Position numbers and translations under genes: made by a program. 64,000 bases of DNA. It comes from JARRQJ01 sp037381915. GTDB lineage: Bacteria; Pseudomonadota; Gammaproteobacteria; DRLM01. The notes beneath the pieces are model-generated. The model was not told the DNA's origin, did no database searches, and was given only the letters and a program-made list of their open reading frames with translations. The DNA is taken from NCBI GenBank assembly GCA_037381915.1, contig JARRQJ010000005.1, positions 1 through 64,000 on the forward strand. The letters are read 5' to 3'. Below, in pieces: positions 1-8,306 of the stretch. The first letter of the stretch is position 1. Each line of letters starts with the position of its first letter.

Positions 1-283
1 CGCCCGCCAGGGAAAAGCTCAGCGCCAAGGTCATCGCCGCGTTCAGACCCAGTATGTGCAATTCTTGGCGCAAGTTCTCTGTTTTGCGGCGGTAGCCGTA
101 TAGCGGACTGTTCGCCACCTTTAGGAACTTTGCGGCAAGTGCGGGGTCGTGGCTGATGAGTCGTGCAATCTCCGGCAGGGTGGCATCCGGCTGGCTGGCC
201 AGCTCAATCACGTGCATGGCGATGGCCGGAATGGTGGGTAGGGATTTACAGAAACGTATGCGTTCTTCCAATTGCGGGTTCAT
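1..283 (-). CDS. HDOD domain protein, N-terminal part (gene runs off the window)
   Basis: The reading frame runs leftward from an ATG at 283 and is still open at base 1, so only about 94 residues are visible. It begins MNPQLEERIRFCKSLPTIPA and continues through SHDPALAAKFLKVANSP and LGLNAAMTLALS, the pattern of the HDOD fold, an inactive relative of HD phosphohydrolases found in signalling and motility regulators. The role is known only at family level. It lies downstream of the CheY-like and CheX-like genes on the same strand but is separated by 355 bp, so it may have its own promoter. No strong Shine-Dalgarno sequence precedes the ATG. Whether an effector domain follows cannot be seen. Confidence 0.85.
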   Translation of the reverse strand, partial: MNPQLEERIRFCKSLPTIPAIAMHVIELASQPDATLPEIARLISHDPALAAKFLKVANSPLYGYRRKTENLRQELHILGLNAAMTLALSFSLAG

Positions 284-638
284 GTGTGCTTGGACTCATA
301 TAATCGAACGTTACACGGCGGACGGTCTCCCCGTCACGCGCCGCCCCGGGTACGCTAATAAATCACCATTAATTACTAAATGAAAACATCGGTGGGAAAG
401 TCGCAGATATGTTACGGCTGTAAGCCGGCTTTGACGATTGTCAGGATGCACTATGCCGCTGGCGCCGCACGAGATCTCCGGGTCCCCTAGTCGTCCGGAC
501 GCCAGGCCATGAATATCGCGACCGGCGACATGCGAACTATCCAATGAGGCGTCGCCTGGAATGTCGACGAGCCGAGAGGTGAAGATTACGCCCGAGAAGT
601 TGTGTTTCATGACATCCCTGTTCGTAACCGCAAAGTCT
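284..638. other. Intergenic region, no gene recognised
   Basis: This 355-bp gap lies between the receiver gene and the HDOD gene. Short frames cross it on both strands but have no family resemblance and look like shadows. The stretch around 350-390 is AT-rich and could hold the HDOD promoter, but no convincing hexamer pair was found. There is no clear terminator for the receiver gene. Confidence 0.5.
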
Positions 639-1037
639 TCAGCCCGATGCCGTGGCGAAATACGCCTTCTCCAACACCTTCTTGAGAGTTTCAGGGCCCG
701 AGGTAGCATTCAGGGGTTTCAAGATGTAGTCGATGATCCCGTGGATACGGCAATCCTCGACGGTCTTATCCTCCGCCACGGAAGTAAGCATGGCGATGGG
801 AATATCGGTGTCTGTTTCCCGGATCTTCTTCAAGGCATCCGCGCCGGTCATGATCGGCATGACCACGTCCATAAAGATAAAACCGACTTTGTTGTCCTGG
901 AATTTCTTCAGCGCTTCGGCGCCGTTTTCGGCCTCAATGAGATTGTTGTAACCCAGCGAGTTCAAATATGATTTGATGGCGGTTCTCACCAATCTCATGT
1001 CGTCAACGATCAATATCAAAGCATCACGATCAAGCAT
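639..1037 (-). CDS. CheY-like single-domain response regulator
   Basis: This 132-residue protein consists only of a receiver domain. The acidic pocket is D12-D13 (LIVDD), the phospho-acceptor is D57 in FMDVVMP, the switch residue is T85 in LTS, and the conserved lysine is K107 in ILKP. All are intact, so it should be phosphorylated normally. There is no output domain, so it must act by protein-protein contact like CheY or Spo0F. It follows the CheX-like phosphatase by 15 nt on the same strand, so the two are almost certainly co-transcribed and the phosphatase is the natural candidate to dephosphorylate it. No histidine kinase is nearby. Confidence 0.9.
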   Translation of the reverse strand: MLDRDALILIVDDMRLVRTAIKSYLNSLGYNNLIEAENGAEALKKFQDNKVGFIFMDVVMPIMTGADALKKIRETDTDIPIAMLTSVAEDKTVEDCRIHGIIDYILKPLNATSGPETLKKVLEKAYFATASG

Positions 1038-1052
1038 AGCTCTATCCCTTGT

Positions 1053-1571
1053 TTAGCCCGTCTTTTGGTGCAGTAAGTAGCTAAAGGAGAAGGCGCCCAC
1101 GCCCTCAACGTCGATGGGGATGGATAAAATTTCCTGGACGCCTTCCTTAATGAAATCTATGTCCGCAGGACCGTTGATGAACAACGGCGCACTGAATTGA
1201 AGCTGTGAGCCGGAATCGCTGAGAGATCTTGTGGCCAGGCCGATTATGGTGTTGGAAAATTCCGTGAGCGCCTCGCCGATCTCCCCATTTATTTCACGGA
1301 AATTGCACGGCTCGCCGAGCAATTTAGCGAGAAAGCGGTTGCCGATGGTCAAGGCGGACTTGACTTGGTGATTCATGACCACCTTGCCCTCGATGCTGCC
1401 GTAGGTGCGAGCGACGACGCAGACGGCGTAGCCCTTGAAATCGTAATTGGCGACGTCTTCCTGAACGCCTCGGCCGGCGGTGGCCGTGAGATCGGCCATA
1501 TCGGCAAGGGCCTTGATCGTCTCGTTGACGAAGGGCATGAGAATTTTGGTGTGAACGTTGTAAAGATCCAT
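1053..1571 (-). CDS. CheX/CheC-like chemotaxis phosphatase domain protein
   Basis: The 172-residue protein has the CheX/CheC layout. The segment EIGEALTEFSNTIIG carries the E-x-x-N catalytic pattern (E104, N107) that CheX uses to hydrolyse the aspartyl phosphate of CheY. Only one such motif is present, as in CheX, whereas CheC usually has two. A good Shine-Dalgarno (GGAGGT) sits about 7 nt upstream of the ATG at 1571. It is first in a two-gene unit with the CheY-like receiver. No methyl-accepting protein or CheA is in view, so a link to chemotaxis proper is not shown; such proteins also serve twitching and c-di-GMP circuits. Confidence 0.8.
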   Translation of the reverse strand: MDLYNVHTKILMPFVNETIKALADMADLTATAGRGVQEDVANYDFKGYAVCVVARTYGSIEGKVVMNHQVKSALTIGNRFLAKLLGEPCNFREINGEIGEALTEFSNTIIGLATRSLSDSGSQLQFSAPLFINGPADIDFIKEGVQEILSIPIDVEGVGAFSFSYLLHQKTG

Positions 1572-2258
1572 CAGGGACCTCCAGCTTGCTTGCCTAGTTT
1601 GTCGGCAGCCTGGACATTAGCTTTAGGGAAGAATTTTGATAAATTGCTGCCGGACACCGTGATGCGTGGGGCGATCGGCGGCTATCGGCGGCGACCGGCG
1701 CAGGACCACCCACAAGACGGGTTCAACATTCCGATCTCGATGACGAGGTTGCCATAGTGCATCAGGCCGCAAGACCGATGCGCGACGAGAATCACCGTGC
1801 CGATGGCGCGCGGGTCCCCGCCAGAAGGGGGTATCCCCGGGGGTACGATGGCGATTCGGTCCCTGTCCCGGGATTTTTCGGGCTCCTGGGGTTTTGAAGC
1901 ACGTGGCTGATCCCGGCGCGCATTGAAACGGGCACCGAAAAGATGACAATGCCGCTGATAGGATTCACGATGGTCGGCAGTTCGAGGAAGGTTTTCAAGT
2001 AACGGGATGCGGACAAAGGGCCGCTTCTTTCATGCATGAATCATGGCGGGTGCGGTGCACTTTCGGGTGCGAAAAGACTAAACTCAACTGTACGCAGAAA
2101 TACATGATGCCCGTGTCGACGCGCCTTTGCCCAATATCCCGTCCGCCGCCGGCTTGAGCGCGGGCTGGGCCCCGGCCGACCGCTTGCGTGCATGGGCCGA
2201 GGCGGGTGCAGCATAGCGTTTTTCCCCGGCGCTCTGGATCCTGTGAGGAATCGTAACC
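1572..2258. other. Intergenic region without a supportable gene
   Basis: This 687-bp gap separates the CheX-like gene from the YceI-like gene and must contain both divergent promoters. Minus-strand frames at 1623-1949 and 1792-2037 show no domain pattern, have no good ribosome-binding site, and turn Pro/Arg-rich as out-of-frame GC-rich DNA does. A decayed gene cannot be excluded. No IS ends or tRNA were seen. Confidence 0.4.
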
Positions 2259-2990
2259 GTGGTCATGATGAGCAGGAGATTCGCAAGCCGCGCGAAGAGG
2301 CGCGCGCACCGTATCGGCGGCCCTATTCTGGCGGCGGCCTTGATTATTCTGCTGCCGGTTCGCGGCCATGCGGACGATAGCGGGGCGCCGGCATACTACA
2401 CCGTCGCTCCCCACGGATCGATGGTGCAGATTTACGTGTATCGAGCGGGCCTGTTGGCATTTGCCGGACACGATCATATCGTCAGCACCTCGGCTATTGA
2501 CGGAAAGTTGAGCTACACACCGCCCCCCGCCCTGGCCGCCGCCTTTCATCTGAGCATCCCCGTGGATGACCTGGTGGTAGACGATCCGGAGCAGCGACAA
2601 GCTGCCGGGGGACGGTTTGGCACGGTCGTGCCGGACAAGGACCGCGCCGGGACGCGGCGAAATATGCTGGGGGATCGAGTCCTCGCGGCCGCGCGTTTCC
2701 CGCAGATAACGGTCGACGGCCATTGGCTCCACGGCTCGCTGTCCGACGGGACGGTGGCGGTAACCGTCGGCATCCGCACTACCCGGCGCGACTATCAGGT
2801 GCCGGTAGATATTCGCGTCGATCACAATCGTGTGCTCGTTACCGGCGCGTTTCATCCCTTGCAGACGGAATTGGGCATTACGCCCTTCAGTGCATTGGCC
2901 GGGGCGCTCAAGGTTGCCGACCGCCTGGATGTCCGCTTCAAACTGGTCTTCGTGCCGCTTGCCGACGCCGGCCAGCCGAGTTCGCGATAG
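2259..2990 (+). CDS. YceI-like periplasmic lipid-binding family protein
   Basis: The 243-residue product starts with a basic stretch and a hydrophobic segment (about residues 20-38) ending in GHADD, a signal peptide with a likely cleavage site. The mature part carries YceI-family features: AFAGHDHIVSTSAIDG in the first strands, then ARFPQITVDGHW and a C-terminal pair of strands (VLVTGAFHPLQTELGITPFS). YceI proteins are lipocalin-like barrels that bind isoprenoid-type lipids; the ligand here is unknown. The start chosen is GTG at 2259, with TGAGGAA at 2243-2249; ATG codons at 2265 and 2268 are alternatives. It stands alone between genes on the opposite strand. Confidence 0.72.
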   Translation: MVMMSRRFASRAKRRAHRIGGPILAAALIILLPVRGHADDSGAPAYYTVAPHGSMVQIYVYRAGLLAFAGHDHIVSTSAIDGKLSYTPPPALAAAFHLSIPVDDLVVDDPEQRQAAGGRFGTVVPDKDRAGTRRNMLGDRVLAAARFPQITVDGHWLHGSLSDGTVAVTVGIRTTRRDYQVPVDIRVDHNRVLVTGAFHPLQTELGITPFSALAGALKVADRLDVRFKLVFVPLADAGQPSSR

Positions 2991-3074
2991 CGCCCGACCG
3001 CCGGTCGGCACGCCGTCTCCCAGCAACCATGCGATCCCCACGCGTGGGGGAGCCAGGTCGAGGACCCGTGCCGC

Positions 3075-3377
3075 TCACATCTTCTTGGTGGTCTCGCTGA
3101 AGCCCAGATAGATGCGGATTTTATTGCCGTCCTTGATATTCTTGATGCTCTTGGGTGGGTAGTGGAGGTGCATCGCACCTTCGGCGGTTTTGACCGTGAT
3201 GAAGCCCGTGTGGTGATTGACCTTGGTTACCGTCCCGTCCATGTGATGTTCACCCATTTCCTTCGCGCCGGTAGCCATGTTCTTGTCGTGCCCATTGCCG
3301 CCATACTGATCGGCCAGCACCGGTGTTGCGACGGACATGCTCAAGACTATGGCTAGCAGGGGATAAGCGTTTTTCAT
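3075..3377 (-). CDS. Small exported His-rich protein, CusF-like size
   Basis: This 100-residue protein has a clean signal peptide (MKNAYPLLAIVLSMSVATPVLA) cut after about residue 22. The mature 78 residues are rich in His, Met and Lys (GHDKNM, GEHHMDG, NHHTGF, MHLHYPP) and contain a short beta pattern, DGTVTKVNHHTGFITVK, like small OB-type metal chaperones such as CusF. The MxMxF copper motif of CusF is absent, so metal binding is inferred only from the His content. A strong Shine-Dalgarno (GGAGGT) lies 7 nt before the ATG. It faces the YceI-like gene. Function is not assigned. Confidence 0.7.
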   Translation of the reverse strand: MKNAYPLLAIVLSMSVATPVLADQYGGNGHDKNMATGAKEMGEHHMDGTVTKVNHHTGFITVKTAEGAMHLHYPPKSIKNIKDGNKIRIYLGFSETTKKM

Positions 3378-3772
3378 GGTAGTTACCTCCGTGTTAATGG
3401 CACTATTTTTGTGTCAGATTTTTGCAGCGCAAGTGCATAACTCGCGATTTCCCGGCATCGGTGCGATTGCCGATGTCGATGAGGGAAATCTGGCTGATGT
3501 AGACCATCAATCGCCCGCAGGGTTCGACTGGGTGCGGCAAAGCTTGGGCGCATGGGCCGGGAGCGGACTTGCCAAGCGGATAGGCCTTCGTTAGATTTAC
3601 TGCGCCTGAATGCCGATGGATGCGTCGGGCCCCGTTCCCCATCCACGGGGAAATACAGAATCGTTCGCCGCGACCCGCGGTGCTTGGGAACATTCCCGCC
3701 GGCGGGAGGAATGCTTTGACAATCGGAGTATTCGCCCCCGAGCGCTTGTCCGCAACATGTAAGGAGCAGAAC
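3378..3772. other. Intergenic region with two inverted repeats
   Basis: This 395-bp divergent gap holds the promoters of the small exported protein (minus) and the exported methyltransferase (plus). Two palindromic elements are visible. One is a hairpin at 3446-3490 (outer arms GATTTCCC and GGGAAATC, inner arms CATCGG and CCGATG). The other is a GC-rich palindrome at 3695-3706 (CCCGCCGGCGGG) flanked by CATT and AATG. A TTGACA hexamer follows at 3716-3721 without a good -10 partner. Either repeat could be an operator; nothing proves it. Confidence 0.4.
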
Positions 3773-4543
3773 ATGTCCCGTTATCCAACCGTTATCCTGG
3801 CGAGTCTGATAGTGGTGATCCTCGGTGTCGTCGGCCAGGCGAGCGCCGCATCGAGTGTGGCGGACGTCATCTCCGCCGCCATCGCCGACCCCGGCCGCCC
3901 GGCCGCCGACCGCAAGCAGGACGTAAATCGAAAACCCTTGAAGGTGCTGGAATTCGCGGGTGTCAAACCGGGCGATCGCGTTGCGGATTTCATCCCCGGC
4001 CGCGGCTACGTCACGCGCCTTTTCTCCAAAATCGTGGGCAAACGCGGGCACGTCTACGCCATCGTACCCAAAGAACTCTTCAGCATGAATGCGAAGGCGG
4101 ACGCCGCGGTGAAGGCGATTGCCGCCGATAAGGAATATTCGAACGTCACGGTCATCACGGAGCCCGCACAGCGCTTTGCCGTTCCCGAAAAACTCGACAT
4201 GGTGTGGACCTCCATGAATTATCATGACCTGCACGACAAATTCCTCGGACCGGTGGACATGGCAGTTCTCAACAAGCGAATCTTCAATGCACTCAAGCCG
4301 GGTGGGATCTATCTGGTGCTCGATCATGCCGCCGCGGCCGGTTCGGGACTGCGCGATACCGAAACCCTCCATCGCATCGACCCCGCGGCCGTAAAGAAAG
4401 AGGTGCTGGCTGCGGGATTCGTGCTGGAAGCATCGTCGGATGTGTTGCACAACCCCAAGGATGATCACACCAGAAAGGTTTTCGATCCCGCCATACGCGG
4501 CAGGACCGATAAGTTCATTTTTAGATTCCGGAAACCCAAATAA
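3773..4543 (+). CDS. Predicted exported class I methyltransferase (COG4798-like)
   Basis: The start at 3773 is preferred because AGGAG lies at 3762-3766 and the protein then begins with a signal peptide (MSRYPTVILASLIVVILGVVGQASA). The 256-residue product has a Rossmann methyltransferase core. Motif I appears as GDRVADFIPGRGYVTRLFS, and later strands include KLDMVWTSMNYHDLHD and ALKPGGIYLVLDHAA. This matches a family of predicted methyltransferases that carry export signals. S-adenosylmethionine is cytosolic, so an enzyme acting outside the inner membrane is puzzling; the domain may bind another ligand. An intrinsic terminator follows at 4570-4605, so it is probably monocistronic. Confidence 0.75.
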   Translation: MSRYPTVILASLIVVILGVVGQASAASSVADVISAAIADPGRPAADRKQDVNRKPLKVLEFAGVKPGDRVADFIPGRGYVTRLFSKIVGKRGHVYAIVPKELFSMNAKADAAVKAIAADKEYSNVTVITEPAQRFAVPEKLDMVWTSMNYHDLHDKFLGPVDMAVLNKRIFNALKPGGIYLVLDHAAAAGSGLRDTETLHRIDPAAVKKEVLAAGFVLEASSDVLHNPKDDHTRKVFDPAIRGRTDKFIFRFRKPK

Positions 4544-4569
4544 GGGGGCGGCAGGGAGATGTTCCCATC

Positions 4570-4605
4570 GCCCGCACCGCTCGGCTGGGCGGTGCGGGCT
4601 TTTTC
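4570..4605 (+). terminator. Rho-independent terminator after the methyltransferase gene
   Basis: Perfect 11-bp arms GCCCGCACCGC (4570-4580) and GCGGTGCGGGC (4589-4599) enclose an 8-nt loop and are followed directly by TTTTT. It lies 26 nt after the stop codon and isolates glmU from the gene before it. Confidence 0.92.
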
Positions 4606-4722
4606 GTCAAATTCCCTGATCGCCGGATCCGTTGCCGCTGCCCGCTGGACGACTTCCTTGCCGCTTAGTGCTATGTTTAAATAACTCGAACAAGCCATAA
4701 CCTTCCAGGAAGTCGCTCAATC

Positions 4723-6099
4723 ATGAATCTCAGCGTCATCATCCTCGCCGCTGGTCAGGGGACGCGCATGCGTTCCGATCTCCCCAAGGTCTTGCAGCCG
4801 TTGGGCGGCCAGTCCCTGCTCGGTCATGTGATCGATACCGCGCAAGGCCTGGCGGCGGACGCAATCTATGTCGTGGTGGGTCATGGGGGCGACCGTGTCC
4901 GCGCTGGCTTGGCGGCGTCACCCGTCAACTGGGTGGATCAGGCTCGACAACTGGGCACCGGCCACGCGGTTGCGCAGGCGGCACCGATGATTCCAGACGA
5001 TCATCTGGTATTGGTGCTCTACGGTGATGTGCCGTTGATCGGCGCCGCGACCCTGCAGCGCTTGACTGCCGCCGCGGAAAACGGGGCCCTCGGCTTGTTG
5101 ACCGCGCATCTGGCGGACCCCGGCGGCTACGGGCGCATTATGCGTGACGCAGAGGGAGATGTCATCGCCATCATCGAGCATAAAGACGCCAGCGCCGAGG
5201 AGCGCGATGTCAATGAGATCAATACCGGCATGCTGGCGGTCAAGGCCGGCAATTTGCAGAAATGGGTGGCGGAGCTGGACAACAATAACAGCCAAGGCGA
5301 GTTTTATCTTACCGATGTCATCGCCATGGCGGTGAGGGACGCTGTCACCGTCAAGACCGTCTTTCCTGACAGCAATGACGAGATCCTGGGCGTCAATACC
5401 AAGGCCCAGCTCGCCGAAGTGGAGCGGATTTACCAATACCGGCAGGCGCAGCGTCTCATGGTGGAAGGCGTGACGCTGCGCGATCCCGCCAGGTTCGATG
5501 TGCGCGGCGACGTGCGCGCCGGGCGCGACGTGAGTATCGATATCAACGTGGTGTGTGAGGGCAGCGTTGTGATCGGCAACGACGTCACGATCGGAGCCAA
5601 TTGCCATTTGCGAGACGTAACCATCGGCGACAATGCGATCATCCTGCCCAATTCGGTGATTGAGGAAGCCGAGATCGGCGACGGCTGCCGCATCGGTCCT
5701 TTCGCCCGCATCCGCCCCGGGACGCGGTTGGCGGCCGAGGTGCACATCGGCAATTTCGTCGAGATCAAGAAGGCTGAGGTGGCGCTGGGTTCCAAGATCA
5801 ATCACCTCAGCTACGTGGGTGACGCCACAGTGGGCGCGCGCGTCAATATCGGCGCGGGGACCATTACCTGCAATTACGACGGCGCCAATAAATATCAGAC
5901 GGTGATCGAGGACGATGTCTTCGTCGGTTCCGACACCCAGTTGGTGGCCCCGGTCACCGTGGGGGCGGGCGCCACCATCGGCGCCGGTTCCACCATCACC
6001 AAGGACGCCCCGCCCGGCGAGCTGACCTTGAGCCGTACGCCGCAACAGACCCGCGAAGGCTGGAAGCGCCCGGTGAAAAAACCGCAAGAGAAACCATAA
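4723..6099 (+). CDS. glmU: Bifunctional UDP-GlcNAc pyrophosphorylase / GlcN-1-P acetyltransferase
   Basis: The 458-residue protein has the full GlmU layout. The N-terminal uridyltransferase (about 1-228) opens with the signature ILAAGQGTRM and the substrate lysine in DLPKVLQPLGG. The C-terminal half (about 250-458) is a left-handed beta helix of imperfect hexapeptide repeats (IGNDVTIGANC, IGDGCRIGPFA, VGAGATIGAGS). It converts glucosamine-1-phosphate first to GlcNAc-1-phosphate and then to UDP-GlcNAc, the precursor of peptidoglycan and LPS. GGAAG lies about 8 nt before the ATG. Length matches the family (about 455). The partner gene glmS is 2.2 kb downstream, split from it by two genes, a looser arrangement than the usual glmU-glmS pair. 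Confidence 0.97.
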   Translation: MNLSVIILAAGQGTRMRSDLPKVLQPLGGQSLLGHVIDTAQGLAADAIYVVVGHGGDRVRAGLAASPVNWVDQARQLGTGHAVAQAAPMIPDDHLVLVLYGDVPLIGAATLQRLTAAAENGALGLLTAHLADPGGYGRIMRDAEGDVIAIIEHKDASAEERDVNEINTGMLAVKAGNLQKWVAELDNNNSQGEFYLTDVIAMAVRDAVTVKTVFPDSNDEILGVNTKAQLAEVERIYQYRQAQRLMVEGVTLRDPARFDVRGDVRAGRDVSIDINVVCEGSVVIGNDVTIGANCHLRDVTIGDNAIILPNSVIEEAEIGDGCRIGPFARIRPGTRLAAEVHIGNFVEIKKAEVALGSKINHLSYVGDATVGARVNIGAGTITCNYDGANKYQTVIEDDVFVGSDTQLVAPVTVGAGATIGAGSTITKDAPPGELTLSRTPQQTREGWKRPVKKPQEKP

Positions 6100-6434
6100 C
6101 GCCTCCACGCCGCTTCTGATTTCGACGGCGTAGCGGCTTCTACTGCATTGGTATGCACGGGCCGGTAAGGAGGTCTCTTGCCGTCGTGGGTAATGCCTCC
6201 CGGCCGGATGAGTCGGATGATGGACGCCCTCAACGCCTGGGGATGGATCGTCATTCAGGATAAGCGGTCGTTCTCGGTTCGCATTATTATTATCCAACCG
6301 GCTACCGATCGCGCCCCTATGAAAGCTTATCCTACGCCCCTTATCGCCTTTCTGATTATTGCCGCATTATGTCTGTGCGCGGCGGGAGAGCGCGCGCGCG
6401 ACGACGAAGCGGATTCTCTCGCCGCCGCGCCCCG
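6100..6434. other. glmU to pseudouridine synthase spacer with a possible small ORF
   Basis: This 335-bp gap contains a consensus-like ribosome-binding site (AAGGAGGT, 6167-6174) and a possible small reading frame described separately. No terminator with a T-run follows glmU, so read-through into the next gene is plausible. Confidence 0.4.
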
Positions 6435-6438
6435 ATGA
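6178..6438 (+). CDS. Possible small membrane or exported peptide (doubtful)
   Basis: An 86-codon frame could start at TTG 6178, just 3 nt after a consensus-like AAGGAGGT. Its stop (TGA 6436-6438) overlaps the ATG of the pseudouridine synthase in an ATGA arrangement typical of translational coupling. An internal ATG at 6319 would give a 39-residue peptide (MKAYPTPLIAFLIIAALCLC...) resembling a signal peptide or a single membrane segment. Against it: the spacing is short, the start codon is weak, and the C-terminus is Arg/Asp/Ala-rich. No family was recognised. Confidence 0.25.
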   Translation: MPSWVMPPGRMSRMMDALNAWGWIVIQDKRSFSVRIIIIQPATDRAPMKAYPTPLIAFLIIAALCLCAAGERARDDEADSLAAAPR

Positions 6439-7223
6439 AGCCTGTGGCGAACAGGGAAAGGTCTCCCAAAGAGGCGTCACCGCAGCGCCGCATCGGCGTG
6501 GCACGGGCGCTCTCCAAGCTGGGTATAGCCTCGCGCTCCGTCGCCGCGCAATGGGTCCGCGCCGGGCGGGTGGCGGTCAATGACAGGATCGTACATGATC
6601 CGCAGACAGCAGTGGCGGAAGGTCGCGACCGGCTTACCGTAGACGGCCATCCAGTACATGCGGTGCCGCGCCGCTATGTGATGCTCAACAAGCCGCGCGG
6701 CCTGGTGACTACCGCACGGGACGAAAAGGGGCGCGCCACGGTGTACGCCTGTTTCAGCGATGAGCGGGACCGGCGCTTGGCGCCGGTGGGGCGCCTGGAC
6801 AAGGCCAGCGAAGGTTTGCTGTTGTTCAGTAATGACAGCGAGTGGGCGAACCGTCTGCTTGATCCCGCCGCTCATCTGCCCAAGCTATACCATGTGCAGG
6901 TGGATGCGCCGGTGGGGGAGGATGAACTTGAACATATACGCGGTGGAGTCCGGCTGCAGGACGGTGACACCTTGGGGGTAAGCGCCGTGCGGTTGTTGCG
7001 CCGCGGGGAAAAGAACTGCTGGCTGGAGATCACCCTACATGAAGGCCGGAATCGCCAAATCCGCCGCATCGTCGAGGTGCTGGGTTTGAAGGTATTGCGC
7101 CTGGTGCGCGTCGCCGTCGGGCCGCTACGTTTGGGCGACCTGGCGAAGGGCGCCAGCCGCGCGCTCGGCGAGGACGAGTTGCGGCGGATCAACGCGACCC
7201 TGGCCGGCCAGCGGCGCCGTTAG
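6435..7223 (+). CDS. RsuA/RluB/RluE-type rRNA pseudouridine synthase
   Basis: Taken from ATG 6435 the protein has 262 residues; an upstream start at 6369 would add an Arg-rich tail unlike the family. Residues about 20-65 form an S4 RNA-binding domain (RALSKLGIASRSVAAQWVRAG). The catalytic domain carries YVMLNKPRGLVTT and the key GRLDKASEGLLL with catalytic Asp122, then LHEGRNRQIRRI, the RNA-contacting motif of the RsuA branch. It isomerises uridine in ribosomal RNA; which position cannot be told, though size and lack of a long C-tail fit RluE/RsuA or a short RluB. The gene converges on an outer-membrane-protein gene 20 bp away. Confidence 0.88.
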   Translation: MKPVANRERSPKEASPQRRIGVARALSKLGIASRSVAAQWVRAGRVAVNDRIVHDPQTAVAEGRDRLTVDGHPVHAVPRRYVMLNKPRGLVTTARDEKGRATVYACFSDERDRRLAPVGRLDKASEGLLLFSNDSEWANRLLDPAAHLPKLYHVQVDAPVGEDELEHIRGGVRLQDGDTLGVSAVRLLRRGEKNCWLEITLHEGRNRQIRRIVEVLGLKVLRLVRVAVGPLRLGDLAKGASRALGEDELRRINATLAGQRRR

Positions 7224-7243
7224 CGCCGCAACGCCTTATTTCC

Positions 7244-7969
7244 TTAAAACCGCCAGCCAAGCTTGACGGTATAGGAATTGGTGCTGTCGGTGTTGTCGTA
7301 ATCTAGGTCAATGTTCAACAGGCCAAGATTGATGTTGGTGCCGACGAAAAACTTGGTTTGCTGGAAACTCTCTTTGGTGAGGAGGGTGGCGGCAACGCCT
7401 TGGGGCTTGCTGTCCACCCACACCTCGCCGATGCCCGCGTACGGCGTCAACATGGCGAAGCCCTTGGAGGCCGACAGTTCCAGGCCCTTGGTCGAGAAGT
7501 CCAATTGACTAACACCGGTCAATTTGGTCAAGGTGCCGCGTATCGCCACCGCCGGCGTGGCTACACCGCCTTCCATGATGGCATAGCGCAGTTCGCCGCC
7601 CAGCAGCGAGATATTGGTACTGGGGATCTTGCTATAGACCGCGCCGACGTCTAAGTTGAGCGGCAGGCCCTTGATGACGTGCAGTTTAGGCACGGCAACA
7701 GTACTTGGAGCACTGCCGCTGCTCGCCTTGTCCCAGACACTGCTGTGCTTCAATTTGGTGCCGGTGATCTCCAGACCGACGTCGAAACCGGTGATGCCCA
7801 GGGGTTCGGCCGGGCTGACGGCCTTGTAGCTCAAGGTGGCGCCTAAGTCCTGGGAAAAGGCCTTGAACTCTGCTTGCCCCAGGTTCTGCAATTGATCGAT
7901 GTTGTTGGTGGCAAAGCAGGGTGAGGCGATGCTGAACGCGGCTACGGCGGCGATGGCTTTGAACTTCAT
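7244..7969 (-). CDS. Outer membrane beta-barrel protein, unassigned
   Basis: The 241-residue product begins with a signal peptide (MKFKAIAAVAAFSIASPCFA) and continues as alternating amphipathic strands, for example ELRYAIMEGG, VAIRGTLTKLTG, KGFAMLTPYAGIGEVWV and NINLGLLNIDLDYD. It ends in the aromatic residue of LGWRF, the C-terminal signature read by the BAM complex. It therefore probably forms a small barrel of about 8-12 strands. A strong Shine-Dalgarno (GGGAGAA) precedes the ATG. No transporter or enzyme family is evident. It lies between two plus-strand genes and is likely a single-gene unit. Confidence 0.75.
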   Translation of the reverse strand: MKFKAIAAVAAFSIASPCFATNNIDQLQNLGQAEFKAFSQDLGATLSYKAVSPAEPLGITGFDVGLEITGTKLKHSSVWDKASSGSAPSTVAVPKLHVIKGLPLNLDVGAVYSKIPSTNISLLGGELRYAIMEGGVATPAVAIRGTLTKLTGVSQLDFSTKGLELSASKGFAMLTPYAGIGEVWVDSKPQGVAATLLTKESFQQTKFFVGTNINLGLLNIDLDYDNTDSTNSYTVKLGWRF

Positions 7970-8306
7970 GATGTTCTCCCTCTACTAGATCTGTCGGTAC
8001 CTTAGCGCCATGACGGATAAAAAAACGCGAACCCGTGCATAAATGCAGCTTCTTTAGCATCGCCGGGGCCGCTAGTCAAACAGAATAAGTCGCCTCTCAT
8101 TTCGGTGGACGCTCCGGCAGGGCCGGCGGCTTACTTACCTGTGCCCGGCGGCATATTAGCTCAAGCAATACCGGACACACTGTTATCGGGCGGCTTTTGT
8201 AGATCTTTACCCCGTTACCCCGTTTGCCGATAGACATGTAATTGAAACGGTCGTTATGGGATAATTCAGCCGAAATTCCCGCTGAATTCTATGTTGAGGT
8301 GGTGTT
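7970..8306. other. Divergent promoter region between the outer membrane protein gene and glmS
   Basis: This 337-bp gap must hold both promoters. I see no strong sigma-70 pair and nothing that resembles the glmS ribozyme of Gram-positive bacteria. No ORF is supportable. Confidence 0.4.

Noticed and set aside
1792..2037. Minus-strand ORF reading VNPISGIVIFSVPVSM, perhaps a gene remnant
   Set aside because: It has no ribosome-binding site, no recognised domain, and neighbouring frames are equally open; decay of an older gene cannot be shown.
4918..6297. 459-codon minus-strand ORF opposite glmU
   Set aside because: Antisense shadow of a complete glmU with no family pattern.
7970..8306. Possible glmS ribozyme or riboswitch
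   Set aside because: The glmS ribozyme is a Gram-positive feature, and no matching core was seen in the leader.
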